Source: Thermoplasmata archaeon
GTDB taxonomy: Archaea > Thermoplasmatota > Thermoplasmata > Lutacidiplasmatales > UBA184
Direction of reading: 5' to 3'
Assembly: GCA_022749935.1 (NCBI GenBank)
Contig: JAKIWQ010000002.1
Span: 66,480 to 107,585 of the forward strand
DNA length: 41,106 nucleotides
Shown: in pieces, positions 1 through 9,899 of the stretch
Numbering within the stretch: position 1 is the first letter of the stretch
Layout: the number at the start of each line of letters is the position of its first letter
The notes under the pieces: generated by a model
Told to the model about the DNA's origin: nothing
Database searches by the model: none
The model's input: the letters and a program-made list of their open reading frames with translations, nothing else
Position numbers and translations under genes: made by a program

Positions 1-3000
1 AAGGCGCTTCGGGCGGAGCGGCTCACGCACCTGTTCTTCAACGGCGGGTCGTCCAAGAAGGCGGCGACGGAGTGCGAGGTGTCCCTCGTGTTCGACAATT
101 CGGACAAGCTCCTTCCCGTCGAATCGGCCGAAGTCGAGGTGACCCGGTACGTCAAGCTGGCCCCGAACGACCCGGACGGCTACTACTCCTACTTCTACGT
201 CAACGGGAAGCGGACGACCCAAGGAGAGATCGACTCGATCCTCTCGCACGGCCGATTGAGCGGGGACGGCTACAACCTGGTGCAACAAGGCGACGTCAAC
301 AAGGTCGTGACCATGGGGCCGGTCCCGCGGCGGGGCCTTCTCGAGCGTCTCGCCGGCATCAGCCAATACGACGAGGAGCTCGACAAGGCGACCGCGAAGC
401 GGACGGACCTGGACGCCAACCTCGAGCGGATCCAGACGCTGCTCGGCGAGATCAAGAGCAATCTGGGGAAGTTGGAGGCGCAGCGCCTCCAGGCGATCCA
501 GTACAAGGAGTACCAGCAGGACAGGCGGCGCACCGAGGCCCGCCTTGCTCGCGCGGGCCACCGGCTGGCCGAACAGGAACTTGCGACGTGCCAGAAGCAA
601 GTCGAGTCGGCGCACACGGAGATCGGGCGTCTCCAGTCCGAGCGGACGAAGCTGGCCGCGCGAGAGGCCGAACTCGCAGCCGCGCTCGAAGGCGTGGACC
701 GCGAGGTCGCCGAGGCCGGGGGCGCGGCGGCGGTGAAATTCAAGGAGGAGCTGGACGCGAAGAAGATCGCCTACGCCCGCCTCGAGCAGAACCTCGGCCA
801 CCTCACGGAGGATTGCGAGGCGCTGGACCAGCAGGTCGCTGAATTGACGGCCGCCATGTCCGGGGACGGAACCGCGCGGAAGACCCTCGAGGCCAAGGAG
901 AAGGAACTCACCGCAAAGCTTGCGGGACTTTCGGAAGAGGCAGAGTCCAACTCCAAGGAGATCCAGGGCGCGACCCTTCCCGGTGGAAAGTCTCGGGACC
1001 GGCTCGCGGCCGCACGGAAATCTCAACTCGAGCTCCAGCGAGAGGCCGATGCGAATCAGAAAAGCTGGGAGGACGCGGTCCGCCGACGAGAGGCCGCCCA
1101 CGCCTCCTTGCAGGCCGCCGAACACCTCCAGGCACAGACCGAGGACGACCTCCGGGAACGTGAGGTCGAGGTCAAGGACCTGGAGCTCCGCCTGAAGGAG
1201 GCCGGTGGTGGGAGGGGCGCGGGCGAGGCCTCGACCGGCGACCTCCAGAAGGAACTTCACACGGTCAAGGCGCGGGAACAATCGCTCCGGGCGGAGGCCG
1301 ACCGTCTCGCTCGCGAGGTCAGCGAGCTGAACCGCCGGTATCTCACCCTGGACGCGCGACTGAAGGCCCGAACCGAGACCGGCGGACGGCCCAATCAACT
1401 CGCCGCGGTCGATTTCCTGCTCTCTCAACGCAACCTAGGCAAGATCGCCGGGATCCGTGGAACGGTCGAAGAGCTCGCCGAATTCGACCCGAAGTACAAG
1501 ACGGCCCTGCAGACGGCAGGCGGCAACCGATTCCAGGCGCTGGTCGTGGAGACCGACCAGGTCGCCGAACAGTGCATCCAGCTCCTCCGCCAGGAGAAGC
1601 GTGGACGCGCCACCTTCCTCCCCCTCAACAAGATGCTGCCCGGACGGCCCCATGGTCGGTCACTTCTGGTCGCCAAGGCGACCGGGGCCCAAGGTTTCGC
1701 GGTCGACCTCGTGCAGTTCGACGAATCCCTACGGGCCGCGTTCGGATACGTATTCGGGGAAACGGTCGTCATGGACGACCTCGCGAAGGCGCGTACCCAC
1801 ATGGGCGGGGTCCGTCTCGTCACCCTCACGGGCGACCTGATCGAAGCGACCGGGGCCATCTCCGGGGGATACGTGGACCCGTCCGCCCAGGGACGGGGGG
1901 CCGACAGCGCGGTCGAGCTGAAGCGACTCGGTAACGAGCTCCGGGAGAAGAGCGAGGCCGAGGCGGCGGCCCGCACGGAGTTGACGTCCGCGGAGAGAAG
2001 GATCCGGGGGCTCGCCGAGGAACTCTCCAAGCGGTCGATCCAGGACCAAGCGCATCAATCGTCTCGGAAGGGGCTCGAGTCGGACTTGGCGGCCGCGCGG
2101 GAGCGTCTCGCGGCGACGCGGAGTCGGATCGCCTCCGCCGAGGCGGAGGCCAAGAAGGTCACAGGCGCGCTGGCCACCGCGGAAGATTCGGTAGGAAAGC
2201 TCGCGGCCACCCTCGTACAGATCAAGGAACGGATCGCCAAAGCGCAGGAGGAGTATCTCGGCCAACTTCCCGAGGCGATCTCGACCCGTCTCCGGACCCT
2301 CCAGGAAGCCGGCCAGAAGACCGCCGACGAGCGGATTCAAGTCAACGGGGAACTCGAAGCGGCGCGGGCCTCGCTGGCCGCGCTGGTCGCCAACGTCGCC
2401 GCACGGCAGGAGGAGCTCGACAAGTCCGAAGCCTCCCTCGGCACCCGGAAGAAGGAGATCGCGAAGACCGAAAAAGAGGTCAAGGAGGCCCGGGCCGCGC
2501 TCGACGCCCTCAAGACGGTCGAGTCGAAACAAGGGGAGTCCCAGAAGGCCCTCGGAGAAAAGAAGCGGGTTCTCGAGGTAGAACGGCTCCAGGTCACCGG
2601 AAAGCTGGGCGAGGTCCAGGCGAATTTCACGACTCGCCAAGGGCTGGTCGTCCAAGAGGAGACCCGCCTCGCCCAGGCCGAGGCACGGTTCCACGAGCTC
2701 GAAGAGGCGCTCCGGGAATTCCCCGAGCCGGAACCGGACGAGAAGCCCGTCGCGGTCGAGGAGCTCAAGCGAAAGATCGCTACGCTGACGGAGCAACTCG
2801 AGTCGATGGGGGCGGTGAATCTCCGGGCGCTGGAGGAGTACGACGCCGAGAAGTCCCGATTGGACGAGTTCGGTACCGAAGCGTCCCGCCTTACCACCGA
2901 GAAGACCGAGCTGGTCTCGCTCGTCGGTGAGATCGAACGACGCAAGCGCGAGAAGATCTCCGAGGTCGTCATCCAGGTCAACACGAATTTCCACGCGATC

Positions 3001-3477
3001 TATGGGGAACTGAGCGCCGGCGGGGAGGGCGAGATCGCCCTCGAGAACCCGGCCGACCCGCTCGCCGGCGGCCTCCTGATCAAGGCCCGGCCTGTCGGGA
3101 AGACCGTGGCCCGACTCGAGCAGCTCTCGGGCGGGGAAAAATCGCTCGCGAGCCTGGCTTTCATCTTCGCTCTCCAGCGGTACGACCCGAGCCCGCTCTA
3201 CGTCTTCGACGAGGTGGACATGTCGCTGGACGGCCTCAACGCCGAGTACGTCGGTCGTCTCCTCCGCCACAACGCCGAGCGCGCGCAGTTCATCGTCATC
3301 TCGCTCCGCAAGGTGACGCTCAAGTTCGCCCACCACCTCTTCGGTGTGACCATGCGGGGGGACGGATGCTCCCGCGTCGTAGGGATCCAACTCGAGGACA
3401 TTCACGATGTGGAGGCCCGGGATGGGGCGCGAGCGCCCGACGCCGCGGCGCTCCTCCCGCCCCTGGAGGCCCGATGA
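1..3477 (+). CDS. smc: Chromosome segregation protein SMC, 5'-truncated by the window edge
   Basis: Frame 1 is open from base 1 (KALRAERLTHLFFNGGSSKKAATECEVSLVF...), so the tracked GTG at 79 is internal. SMC hinge (KIAGIRGTVEELAEFDPKYKTALQTAGGNRFQALVVE), long coiled coils, ABC signature LSGGEKSLASLAFIFALQRY, Walker B LYVFDEVD. Confidence 0.96.
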   Translation, partial: KALRAERLTHLFFNGGSSKKAATECEVSLVFDNSDKLLPVESAEVEVTRYVKLAPNDPDGYYSYFYVNGKRTTQGEIDSILSHGRLSGDGYNLVQQGDVNKVVTMGPVPRRGLLERLAGISQYDEELDKATAKRTDLDANLERIQTLLGEIKSNLGKLEAQRLQAIQYKEYQQDRRRTEARLARAGHRLAEQELATCQKQVESAHTEIGRLQSERTKLAAREAELAAALEGVDREVAEAGGAAAVKFKEELDAKKIAYARLEQNLGHLTEDCEALDQQVAELTAAMSGDGTARKTLEAKEKELTAKLAGLSEEAESNSKEIQGATLPGGKSRDRLAAARKSQLELQREADANQKSWEDAVRRREAAHASLQAAEHLQAQTEDDLREREVEVKDLELRLKEAGGGRGAGEASTGDLQKELHTVKAREQSLRAEADRLAREVSELNRRYLTLDARLKARTETGGRPNQLAAVDFLLSQRNLGKIAGIRGTVEELAEFDPKYKTALQTAGGNRFQALVVETDQVAEQCIQLLRQEKRGRATFLPLNKMLPGRPHGRSLLVAKATGAQGFAVDLVQFDESLRAAFGYVFGETVVMDDLAKARTHMGGVRLVTLTGDLIEATGAISGGYVDPSAQGRGADSAVELKRLGNELREKSEAEAAARTELTSAERRIRGLAEELSKRSIQDQAHQSSRKGLESDLAAARERLAATRSRIASAEAEAKKVTGALATAEDSVGKLAATLVQIKERIAKAQEEYLGQLPEAISTRLRTLQEAGQKTADERIQVNGELEAARASLAALVANVAARQEELDKSEASLGTRKKEIAKTEKEVKEARAALDALKTVESKQGESQKALGEKKRVLEVERLQVTGKLGEVQANFTTRQGLVVQEETRLAQAEARFHELEEALREFPEPEPDEKPVAVEELKRKIATLTEQLESMGAVNLRALEEYDAEKSRLDEFGTEASRLTTEKTELVSLVGEIERRKREKISEVVIQVNTNFHAIYGELSAGGEGEIALENPADPLAGGLLIKARPVGKTVARLEQLSGGEKSLASLAFIFALQRYDPSPLYVFDEVDMSLDGLNAEYVGRLLRHNAERAQFIVISLRKVTLKFAHHLFGVTMRGDGCSRVVGIQLEDIHDVEARDGARAPDAAALLPPLEAR

Positions 3478-4436
3478 GCCTCGCGGCCACGGAAAATCCG
3501 ACCATCCTCGCGCCGACCACCGTCCCGCGGGACGCGGCCGAGAAGGTCCTCCGGTACCTCGTGTTCCATCGCTCTCTCCTCGGGGAGGCCGAGGACACGA
3601 CGGCGCTCCTCGAGCGCTATCTCCACCTGGTCGAGAACCTGAAGGACGGGGTCCACCTCGTCATCCCGGACCCCTTCCAGAAGGCGACCGCCCTCCTCTT
3701 CGAACTGGTGATGGAGGAGGAGTTCGACCCGTGGGAGATCGACCTCGTACGGTTCACCCAGGCCTACCTCGACCGGGTCCGGGAGGACGGGGGTGTCAAT
3801 TTCGCGATCGCCGGACGTCTCGTCTACATGGCGTGGAGCATCCTCTACCTGCAGTCGGAGGTCCTCCTTCGGTCCCGGGACACTCCGGTAGACGTCGCCG
3901 CCGGGGTGAACGGCGACCCCAGTGACGGACCGACGGACGAGGGGTACTTGCCACTGATGGAGACCCCGGAGGCGGTCGACGTCACGAGTGCGGTCCTCGG
4001 GTCGAGCGCGCCCCCTCCCCTCTTGGAAATGGTCCGACATCCGGAGACCCGCCCGGTTTCCCTCCTCGAGCTGGTCCGAGCGTTCGGAGAGGCGGAGGCC
4101 GACGCCCGGCGCACCTTGCGGGTCCAGGAACTCCGCGAGCGGCTCCGGGAAGAACAACGGGCCCCTCCCGAGGTGTTGGTCCACGGGGACGTCCCCGAGA
4201 CCGACCTCGAGGACACCTGGGAGGCGACCCGGCGGCATCCGGTGGGAGAGGAGTTCCCCCTTCTCGACCTGTGGAGCCCGCTCACCGGACGCGACCGGCT
4301 GGTCGCGATCTTCCTCGCCCTCCTCTTCCTCGCGCGGGAGCGGTCGGTCGAGCTGCGCCAGGAGGTCCTCGGCGAGTCACCGGTCGTCGTCGTCCGTACG
4401 ACGGAGACGCGAAGCCGGATCGCGGAGAAGGAGTGA
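3474..4436 (+). CDS. scpA: Segregation and condensation protein ScpA
   Basis: ATGA overlap with the smc stop; ScpA-like N-terminus (LLERYLHLVENLKDGVHLVIPDPFQKATALLFELVMEEEFDPWEIDLVRFTQAYL); lies between smc and scpB. Confidence 0.85.
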   Translation: MSLAATENPTILAPTTVPRDAAEKVLRYLVFHRSLLGEAEDTTALLERYLHLVENLKDGVHLVIPDPFQKATALLFELVMEEEFDPWEIDLVRFTQAYLDRVREDGGVNFAIAGRLVYMAWSILYLQSEVLLRSRDTPVDVAAGVNGDPSDGPTDEGYLPLMETPEAVDVTSAVLGSSAPPPLLEMVRHPETRPVSLLELVRAFGEAEADARRTLRVQELRERLREEQRAPPEVLVHGDVPETDLEDTWEATRRHPVGEEFPLLDLWSPLTGRDRLVAIFLALLFLARERSVELRQEVLGESPVVVVRTTETRSRIAEKE

Positions 4437-4439
4437 ATC

Positions 4440-5084
4440 ATGCCCTCCAAGTTGGACGAGTTGGTGTTCCAGGTCGAGGCCGTACTGTTCGCGAGCGGCA
4501 AGCCGCTCAGCGTGAAGGAATTGACCGAGGCACTCGGCCTCGAGGATTTCCGCCCCGTCCAGAAGGCGGTCCGTACGCTGGAGCAGACCTACGAGAATCG
4601 GCAATCCTCACTCGAGGTTCGTCGCGTCGGCGATCGATTCGCGCTCCAGCTCAAGGAGAATTACGTCGCGACGGTCCACGCCGTGACGCCCGTGGAGATG
4701 GGGGCGCGGACGGTCAAGGCCCTCACCCTCATTGCCTACCATCAACCGATGCTCCAGAGTCACCTCGTCCGGATGCTGGGGGAGGTCACATACGAGGAGG
4801 TCCAACACCTCCGTGGGATGGGTCTCGTCCGCACCGAACCGAAGGCTTCCACCCTCGAACTCACGACGACCCGGCGGTTCGCCGAGTACTTCGGGATCGC
4901 CTCGACGCGACCGGAGGAGATCCGCCGCTTCCTTGAAGGAAAGCTGGGAGTCGCCCCTCCCTCCCCGATTCCGGCGGCGGTCGACACCCCGGCCGACGCG
5001 ACGGGGCCCGCACCGGAACCCGTCCCGACGGCCGAGCCGGCGGACCTGACGCCGCCGGTCGAGGAAGAACCCCCTACCCCGTGA
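4440..5084 (+). CDS. scpB: Segregation and condensation protein ScpB
   Basis: VFQVEAVLFASGKPLSVKELTEALGL...VRTLEQTY winged-helix pattern typical of ScpB; directly downstream of scpA. Confidence 0.87.
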   Translation: MPSKLDELVFQVEAVLFASGKPLSVKELTEALGLEDFRPVQKAVRTLEQTYENRQSSLEVRRVGDRFALQLKENYVATVHAVTPVEMGARTVKALTLIAYHQPMLQSHLVRMLGEVTYEEVQHLRGMGLVRTEPKASTLELTTTRRFAEYFGIASTRPEEIRRFLEGKLGVAPPSPIPAAVDTPADATGPAPEPVPTAEPADLTPPVEEEPPTP

Positions 5085-5111
5085 ACCGGCGCGAATGCCG
5101 CGCCGCGGGCC

Positions 5112-6098
5112 TTATCCTGGGATTCCGAAGACACCGGCGAGACGGGCGACCGCAAACCCCACGACGATCCCCGAAACCGGCCCCACTCCCCAACCTACCA
5201 AGATCCCACGAACCATCGGCCAGTGGACGGTCCGCGTGTGTCGGGCCAGACCGGCGCCGACCATGGCCCCCACGAGCGCCTGGTTGAGCGACGTGAACAG
5301 GCCGAAGACCGTCGCCCCGAGCACGACCCCGGCCTGGGAAAGTTGGGCGCCCGTCGCGAGCCGCGGGTCGAGGTCGACGATATCGAACGCCACCCGTTCG
5401 AGGAGCGGTCGTCCCCAGAGGAGCACGCCGAGCGCGAGTCCGACCCCGCCCAGGGCGGCCGCCGTCACCGGGTCGAACAGTCCGGTCATGATGAACCCGC
5501 CCGTCGCGTTCGACACGTCGTTCGCTCCCATTACGAACGAGGCCGCGGCGCCCACCCCGACGAGGCCGACGACGGCGGATCGACCGAGCTGGGTTCCCCG
5601 AGTCACGTTCCGCGTCGGCTGGGGCGGCCGAAGGGTGTCGGCCGATCGAACCAGAACGAACGCTACGGCGAGACACAATATCGGGGCGGTAGCCCAGAGG
5701 ACCAGGAGCGACTCGACGGTCGCCCAGTGGACCACGAGACCCGTACCGAGGCCGACCCCGACCACCGAGAATACCAGGATCTGGATGGTCGAGGTGGGTA
5801 GTCGAAGGTAGTTGTACGCGGAAACGAGCCCGAAGGCGACCGCAATGATCTCGGTCGCGAGCAGGATACCCCCCGCCGGGACGGCGAGGAGTCCGTGACC
5901 GACCGTCCCCTCGACGGTCTCGCTGGCCACGATCGCCCCGACGAAGGATAAGGGGGCCATGACGAGGAGGGCCGTCCGGCCACGGATGGCCCCCGCGGCG
6001 TACGGCAGGCCCATGCACGCTCCCGTGTAGTGGGCGCCGATGCTGAGCGCAAACCCGATCGCGAGCCCGATCAGCACGAGGTCCGCGAGGTCAACCAA
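5112..6098 (-). CDS. PiT-family inorganic phosphate transporter
   Basis: Multi-TM protein; second-half signature VMGANDVSNATGGF; first-half signature degenerate (SIGAHYTGACMGLPYAAGA). Confidence 0.8.
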   Translation of the reverse strand: MVDLADLVLIGLAIGFALSIGAHYTGACMGLPYAAGAIRGRTALLVMAPLSFVGAIVASETVEGTVGHGLLAVPAGGILLATEIIAVAFGLVSAYNYLRLPTSTIQILVFSVVGVGLGTGLVVHWATVESLLVLWATAPILCLAVAFVLVRSADTLRPPQPTRNVTRGTQLGRSAVVGLVGVGAAASFVMGANDVSNATGGFIMTGLFDPVTAAALGGVGLALGVLLWGRPLLERVAFDIVDLDPRLATGAQLSQAGVVLGATVFGLFTSLNQALVGAMVGAGLARHTRTVHWPMVRGILVGWGVGPVSGIVVGFAVARLAGVFGIPG

Positions 6099-6138
6099 CG
6101 CCGGTCCTCGACTCCCTCACGGCTCGACCGGTGTTAGC

Positions 6139-8487
6139 TCACAGAGCGCCACACCGAGGACATCGGACCGGCTCGGCCGGCCGGATCGAGCCGCAGAACG
6201 GGCAGAGGTACGTCGCGGGACTCGGGTCGAGCGTCTCCGGCGCCGGAGGCGGAAGCCCGTAGGCGCTCGGGGGAACCGGTGGAGCGACCCCGTAGGTCGT
6301 TCCGAGGGGGCCGTAATCCGGCGCTACCGGCGGAGGTCCCCGTCGACGGGAGGGCCCCACGAAGACGAGGACGAGGAGCACGGCCAACACGACTCCGAGG
6401 CCCAGGATCACGGCGATGGCCACGGCGGGGATGGGCGCGTTAGACGTGGCCGGGAGACCGGGGGTGGGCCCGGCGTAGTGGTAGGCCCGCACCGCCACGT
6501 TCTCGTCGGCTTGAAGGAAGCGCGGCGCCGATAGTCCTCCCCAACCCGTCGCCGCATCCCAGCCGGCCACGGCGCTGAACACGTAGTTGCTGCCAGAGGT
6601 GATGTCCAAGAACGGCGAATCCTGTCCGGGATTCGCGGCGAAGTAGGACGCCATCGAGTAGAGTTCCGGATCAACGAATCCGAACCCGAGGGGCAGCCCC
6701 GAGCGATTCTCAACTGCGATGACATCGGCCAAGAGACCGGCGAACACCGGCGCCGCGACGCTCGTGCCCTCCAAGATCGTGAAGTAGATGTTCTCGGACG
6801 CGTCCGCGTACACGTAGGCGATCGTGGAGTTGGCCGGAAACGCAAGGTCCGGCCCGGCTCTCCCCAGCGACGACACTCCCTGGGTCCCCGCGGCCTCGGC
6901 AATCGGGGGTTGCGCGGCCGAGTGGACCTCCCAGTACGGTTCCGGGTACACCGAGCTGAGCCCGCCCTCGGTACCGGCGCAGGCATGAGGGCACCCACCG
7001 GAGTCCCACCAGGCCGACATGCCACTGAACCCGGTGGAGTTCGAATCGAACGACAAGTTGAGGGACGTCCCATTCCACACGGTGGTGGGGACTCCACTGA
7101 GAGTAACGGAGGCTCCCCCGACCGAAACGGAGCCGCTCGTGTTGAACCCCACGGAGGCGGGCCACACGGGCCAAGGGCCGTCGCCTCTCCCCGTCAGGGT
7201 ATCCGGCGCGTTTCCCTGATCCCCGCTCGCCATCACGACCGTGACTCCGGTGGAGGCGGCGATGGTGAGGTCCGAGTTCCATGCCGAGTCGTTGAGGTCG
7301 GGGAGGCCAAACGACCCGCTCACCACTCCGAGACGGGCCGGTGAGTAGTTTTCCGCCAATGCGGCGCTCAGGTCGGCCGCAAACGCGTCCGCCAAGTTCA
7401 TCGCCGGCGTGCTTCCGGCCAGGACGCTGCCGGCGAAGTAGAAATTGTAGAGCGCGACCCCGGGAGCGAGGCTACCGGCCATTTCGAGGTCGAGGGAGTT
7501 CTCGTACTCGTCCAGACTGGAGTCGTTCAGCGTTCCGAACGAGGCGGGGGGCGGAGCGGGGATCCCGTCGACCGCGACCGGGACACCGACGGCCACGGGT
7601 TGCGGCCACGTGGACGGAAACGTGTCGTTGAAGTACTGTCGAACGACCGCGGGGTCCCACCCCGGAAGGTTCTGATTCGTGGACTCGTTGTACCCGCTCG
7701 CCAAGAGCGTGGCCACCGCGACGTGCGAAGGAAACGTGTCGTTGCTCCCGAACAAGCCGCCGGGGAACAGGGACGAGGCCCCGTACGCCTGGGTGAAGTC
7801 CGAGCCGACAAACCACTCGCCGCTCGTGTTGGAAAGCACGAACGACGAACTCCGACCTGAGGCTCGCGTCCCGACCGGCCCGTGGTGGGCCCCGATCAAA
7901 AGGTACGGGTTGCCCTCGTCGCTGAGGCCGCCAATCCCGACCACATGGCCCAGGAGGGACGGGGGGAGGGAGACCGTTCCGACCGCGGTGTAGAGAGGAA
8001 CTCCGCGATCCATCCCGGTGGTGCAGAGCCGGACCCCGAGGAGGCTCTCCACCGCTCCCGCTGAGAGAACAGCCGAGACGGTGTTGCGAGCGCCGGAGAC
8101 AGAGAGGTCCGTTCCGCCCGCCGACCGGAGGGTCTCAGCGACCGAGGCCACCTGGGCGGGCGACGGGCTGAACCGCGCCACAAACTCCGGTTCGGTGAGG
8201 AAGTGGCGGTACTGGGTCGAGGTCGGGTCCTCCACCGCGCCGAGCCAGCGGGCCAATCCCCCTGAATTCGAGTAGGGTAGGGTGAACGTAAGGGACAGCA
8301 GGGTGGCGGGCGGGAGGGGCCGAACGGGGGCCTGGGCCGGAAGGCGGATTTCGTCGGTGACGAGGCGCGGTGGCGCAGCCGCTCCCGGAGGTACCGGGGC
8401 CTCCGCACCCAGCGCCACGGGCGTCATGCTCACCACGAGCACGAGCGCCAGGAACCCGACGAATCCACCCGCGACGAGCCGCATCAC
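6139..8487 (-). CDS. S53 (sedolisin/kumamolisin-type) serine-carboxyl peptidase with C-terminal TM and zinc ribbon
   Basis: Signal peptide, activation-domain-like prosegment (YRHFLTEPEFVARFSPSPAQVASV), Glu/Asp motif ENSLDLEMAGSLAPGV, catalytic Ser in EGTSVAAPVFAGLLADV, C-terminal TM (AIAVILGLGVVLAVLLVLVFV) and YLCPFCGSIRPAEPVRCPRCGAL. Confidence 0.88.
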   Translation of the reverse strand: MMRLVAGGFVGFLALVLVVSMTPVALGAEAPVPPGAAAPPRLVTDEIRLPAQAPVRPLPPATLLSLTFTLPYSNSGGLARWLGAVEDPTSTQYRHFLTEPEFVARFSPSPAQVASVAETLRSAGGTDLSVSGARNTVSAVLSAGAVESLLGVRLCTTGMDRGVPLYTAVGTVSLPPSLLGHVVGIGGLSDEGNPYLLIGAHHGPVGTRASGRSSSFVLSNTSGEWFVGSDFTQAYGASSLFPGGLFGSNDTFPSHVAVATLLASGYNESTNQNLPGWDPAVVRQYFNDTFPSTWPQPVAVGVPVAVDGIPAPPPASFGTLNDSSLDEYENSLDLEMAGSLAPGVALYNFYFAGSVLAGSTPAMNLADAFAADLSAALAENYSPARLGVVSGSFGLPDLNDSAWNSDLTIAASTGVTVVMASGDQGNAPDTLTGRGDGPWPVWPASVGFNTSGSVSVGGASVTLSGVPTTVWNGTSLNLSFDSNSTGFSGMSAWWDSGGCPHACAGTEGGLSSVYPEPYWEVHSAAQPPIAEAAGTQGVSSLGRAGPDLAFPANSTIAYVYADASENIYFTILEGTSVAAPVFAGLLADVIAVENRSGLPLGFGFVDPELYSMASYFAANPGQDSPFLDITSGSNYVFSAVAGWDAATGWGGLSAPRFLQADENVAVRAYHYAGPTPGLPATSNAPIPAVAIAVILGLGVVLAVLLVLVFVGPSRRRGPPPVAPDYGPLGTTYGVAPPVPPSAYGLPPPAPETLDPSPATYLCPFCGSIRPAEPVRCPRCGAL

Positions 8488-8553
8488 CCCAACTCAGCCG
8501 GCCTCTCCTAATGAACCCGACCCCGTTCGAGACTCTCTCGAGGCAATCCTTTA

Positions 8554-8576
8554 GGGCCGCGGACGCTCCGCGGTCC
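8554..8576. promoter_or_regulatory. Near-perfect inverted repeat directly 5' of the HIT-protein start
   Basis: GGGCCGCGGA-CGC-TCCGCGGTCC (10-bp arms, one G.T) ending 1 nt before ATG 8578, just downstream of a TATA-like CCTTTAGG. Confidence 0.55.
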
Positions 8577-8577
8577 G

Positions 8578-9000
8578 ATGGTCCCGTCGCCCGACCCGTC
8601 GGCCTCGTGCGTCTTCTGCGAGATCATCGCGGGTCGCGCTCCCGCCTTCGTCGTCTACGACGACGCGTCGACCGTAGCCTTCCTCGACCTCTTTCCGTTT
8701 ACCCGGGGACACCTTCTCGTCGTCCCGAAGCATCACGGCGAGCGGATCACCGACCTACGGCCCGAAGACCAGGACTCCCTGGTTCGGACGCTCGACCGGA
8801 TGTGCCGAAAGGCCGAGTGCTTGGCCCCCGACTACAATGTGGCCCTCAACGCCGGTGCCGCTGCAGGTCAGATCATCTTCCACGTTCATTTTCATGTCAT
8901 CCCCCGGTACGGAGAGGCCAACCCCTTCCACCCGTCCACGCGGGCCCGGATCTCGGAGAAGGACGCGCAGCAGTTGATCTCCGAGCTGACGACCCCCTGA
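8578..9000 (+). CDS. HIT-family protein
   Basis: CVFCEIIAGRAPAFVVYDD...FTRGHLLVVPKHH; histidine triad HVHFHVIPRY. Confidence 0.93.
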   Translation: MVPSPDPSASCVFCEIIAGRAPAFVVYDDASTVAFLDLFPFTRGHLLVVPKHHGERITDLRPEDQDSLVRTLDRMCRKAECLAPDYNVALNAGAAAGQIIFHVHFHVIPRYGEANPFHPSTRARISEKDAQQLISELTTP

Positions 9001-9007
9001 GAGAACG

Positions 9008-9871
9008 ATGGGATCGGAACCGCGTCCGCCGGCGGTCGCGGGCCAGTTCTATGCCGCCACCGGCGCCGCTCTGGCGCATCAGGTCGAGGAATGTTTCCTC
9101 TCCGCCCGAGGGCCGGAGTCGCTTCCTCTACGACACCGTTCAGCGACGCGAGGGATCCGGGCCGCGGTCGTTCCCCACGCCGGGTACGAGTACTCGGGGC
9201 CGATCGCGGCGCTCGCGTATGCCGAGATCGCCGTCCAACGGCCCCCGGAGTCGGTCCTGGTGCTCGGGGTGGATCATCACGGGGCGGGACGAGGCCCTGC
9301 GCTTTCCGACGTTGCCTGGACGACCCCGCTCGGTCCGACCGCGATCGATACCGATCTTCGCCGCGCTCTCACGCGCGCTCCGCTCGAAATCGACGAGCCG
9401 GCGCATGCGCTGGAACACTCGATCGAGGTCCAGTTGCCGTTCCTGGAGTACGTCCTGCCGCGCCCCCGGTTCGTCCCCTTGCAGGTCCCTTATGATTCGT
9501 TCGCCGCCCTGGAGCAGGTGGCCCTCATCGTTCGGGAGGCGGTGCGCGGACGCGACACACTCCTCCTCGCGTCCACCGACCTCTCCCACTACGTGAGTCC
9601 CGCGACCGCGAAGCGACTCGACCGCCTCGCGATCGAATGCATCCTCGCGCGGGATGCGCGAGGGCTGTACGAGACCGTGGCCACGAATCGGATATCGATG
9701 TGCGGGATCGCGCCCACGACCGTCCTCTTGGCCGCGCTGGCCGAGGAACCTCTGTCGGCCCGCCTCCTGGGCTGGGGCCACTCCGGAGAGGCCCGTCCGA
9801 TGGAGGATGTGGTCGGGTATGCGGCCCTCCTTCTCGAAACATCGCCCGGGGCTTCGTCCCCCGTTAAATAG
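9008..9871 (+). CDS. MEMO1 family protein (AmmeMemoRadiSam system protein B family)
   Basis: RPPAVAGQFYAAT...AAVVPHAGYEYSGPIAALAYAEI...HALEHSIEVQLPFLEY...LLLASTDLSHY. Confidence 0.92.
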   Translation: MGSEPRPPAVAGQFYAATGAALAHQVEECFLSARGPESLPLRHRSATRGIRAAVVPHAGYEYSGPIAALAYAEIAVQRPPESVLVLGVDHHGAGRGPALSDVAWTTPLGPTAIDTDLRRALTRAPLEIDEPAHALEHSIEVQLPFLEYVLPRPRFVPLQVPYDSFAALEQVALIVREAVRGRDTLLLASTDLSHYVSPATAKRLDRLAIECILARDARGLYETVATNRISMCGIAPTTVLLAALAEEPLSARLLGWGHSGEARPMEDVVGYAALLLETSPGASSPVK

Positions 9872-9899
9872 CGGGGCCGGCTCGACACGCCCGGCCTGC

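Noticed and set aside
1729-3405. 558-aa minus-strand ORF opposite smc
   Set aside because: Antisense to an unmistakable SMC; Leu/Arg/Gly-biased composition typical of antisense frames in GC-rich coiled-coil genes.
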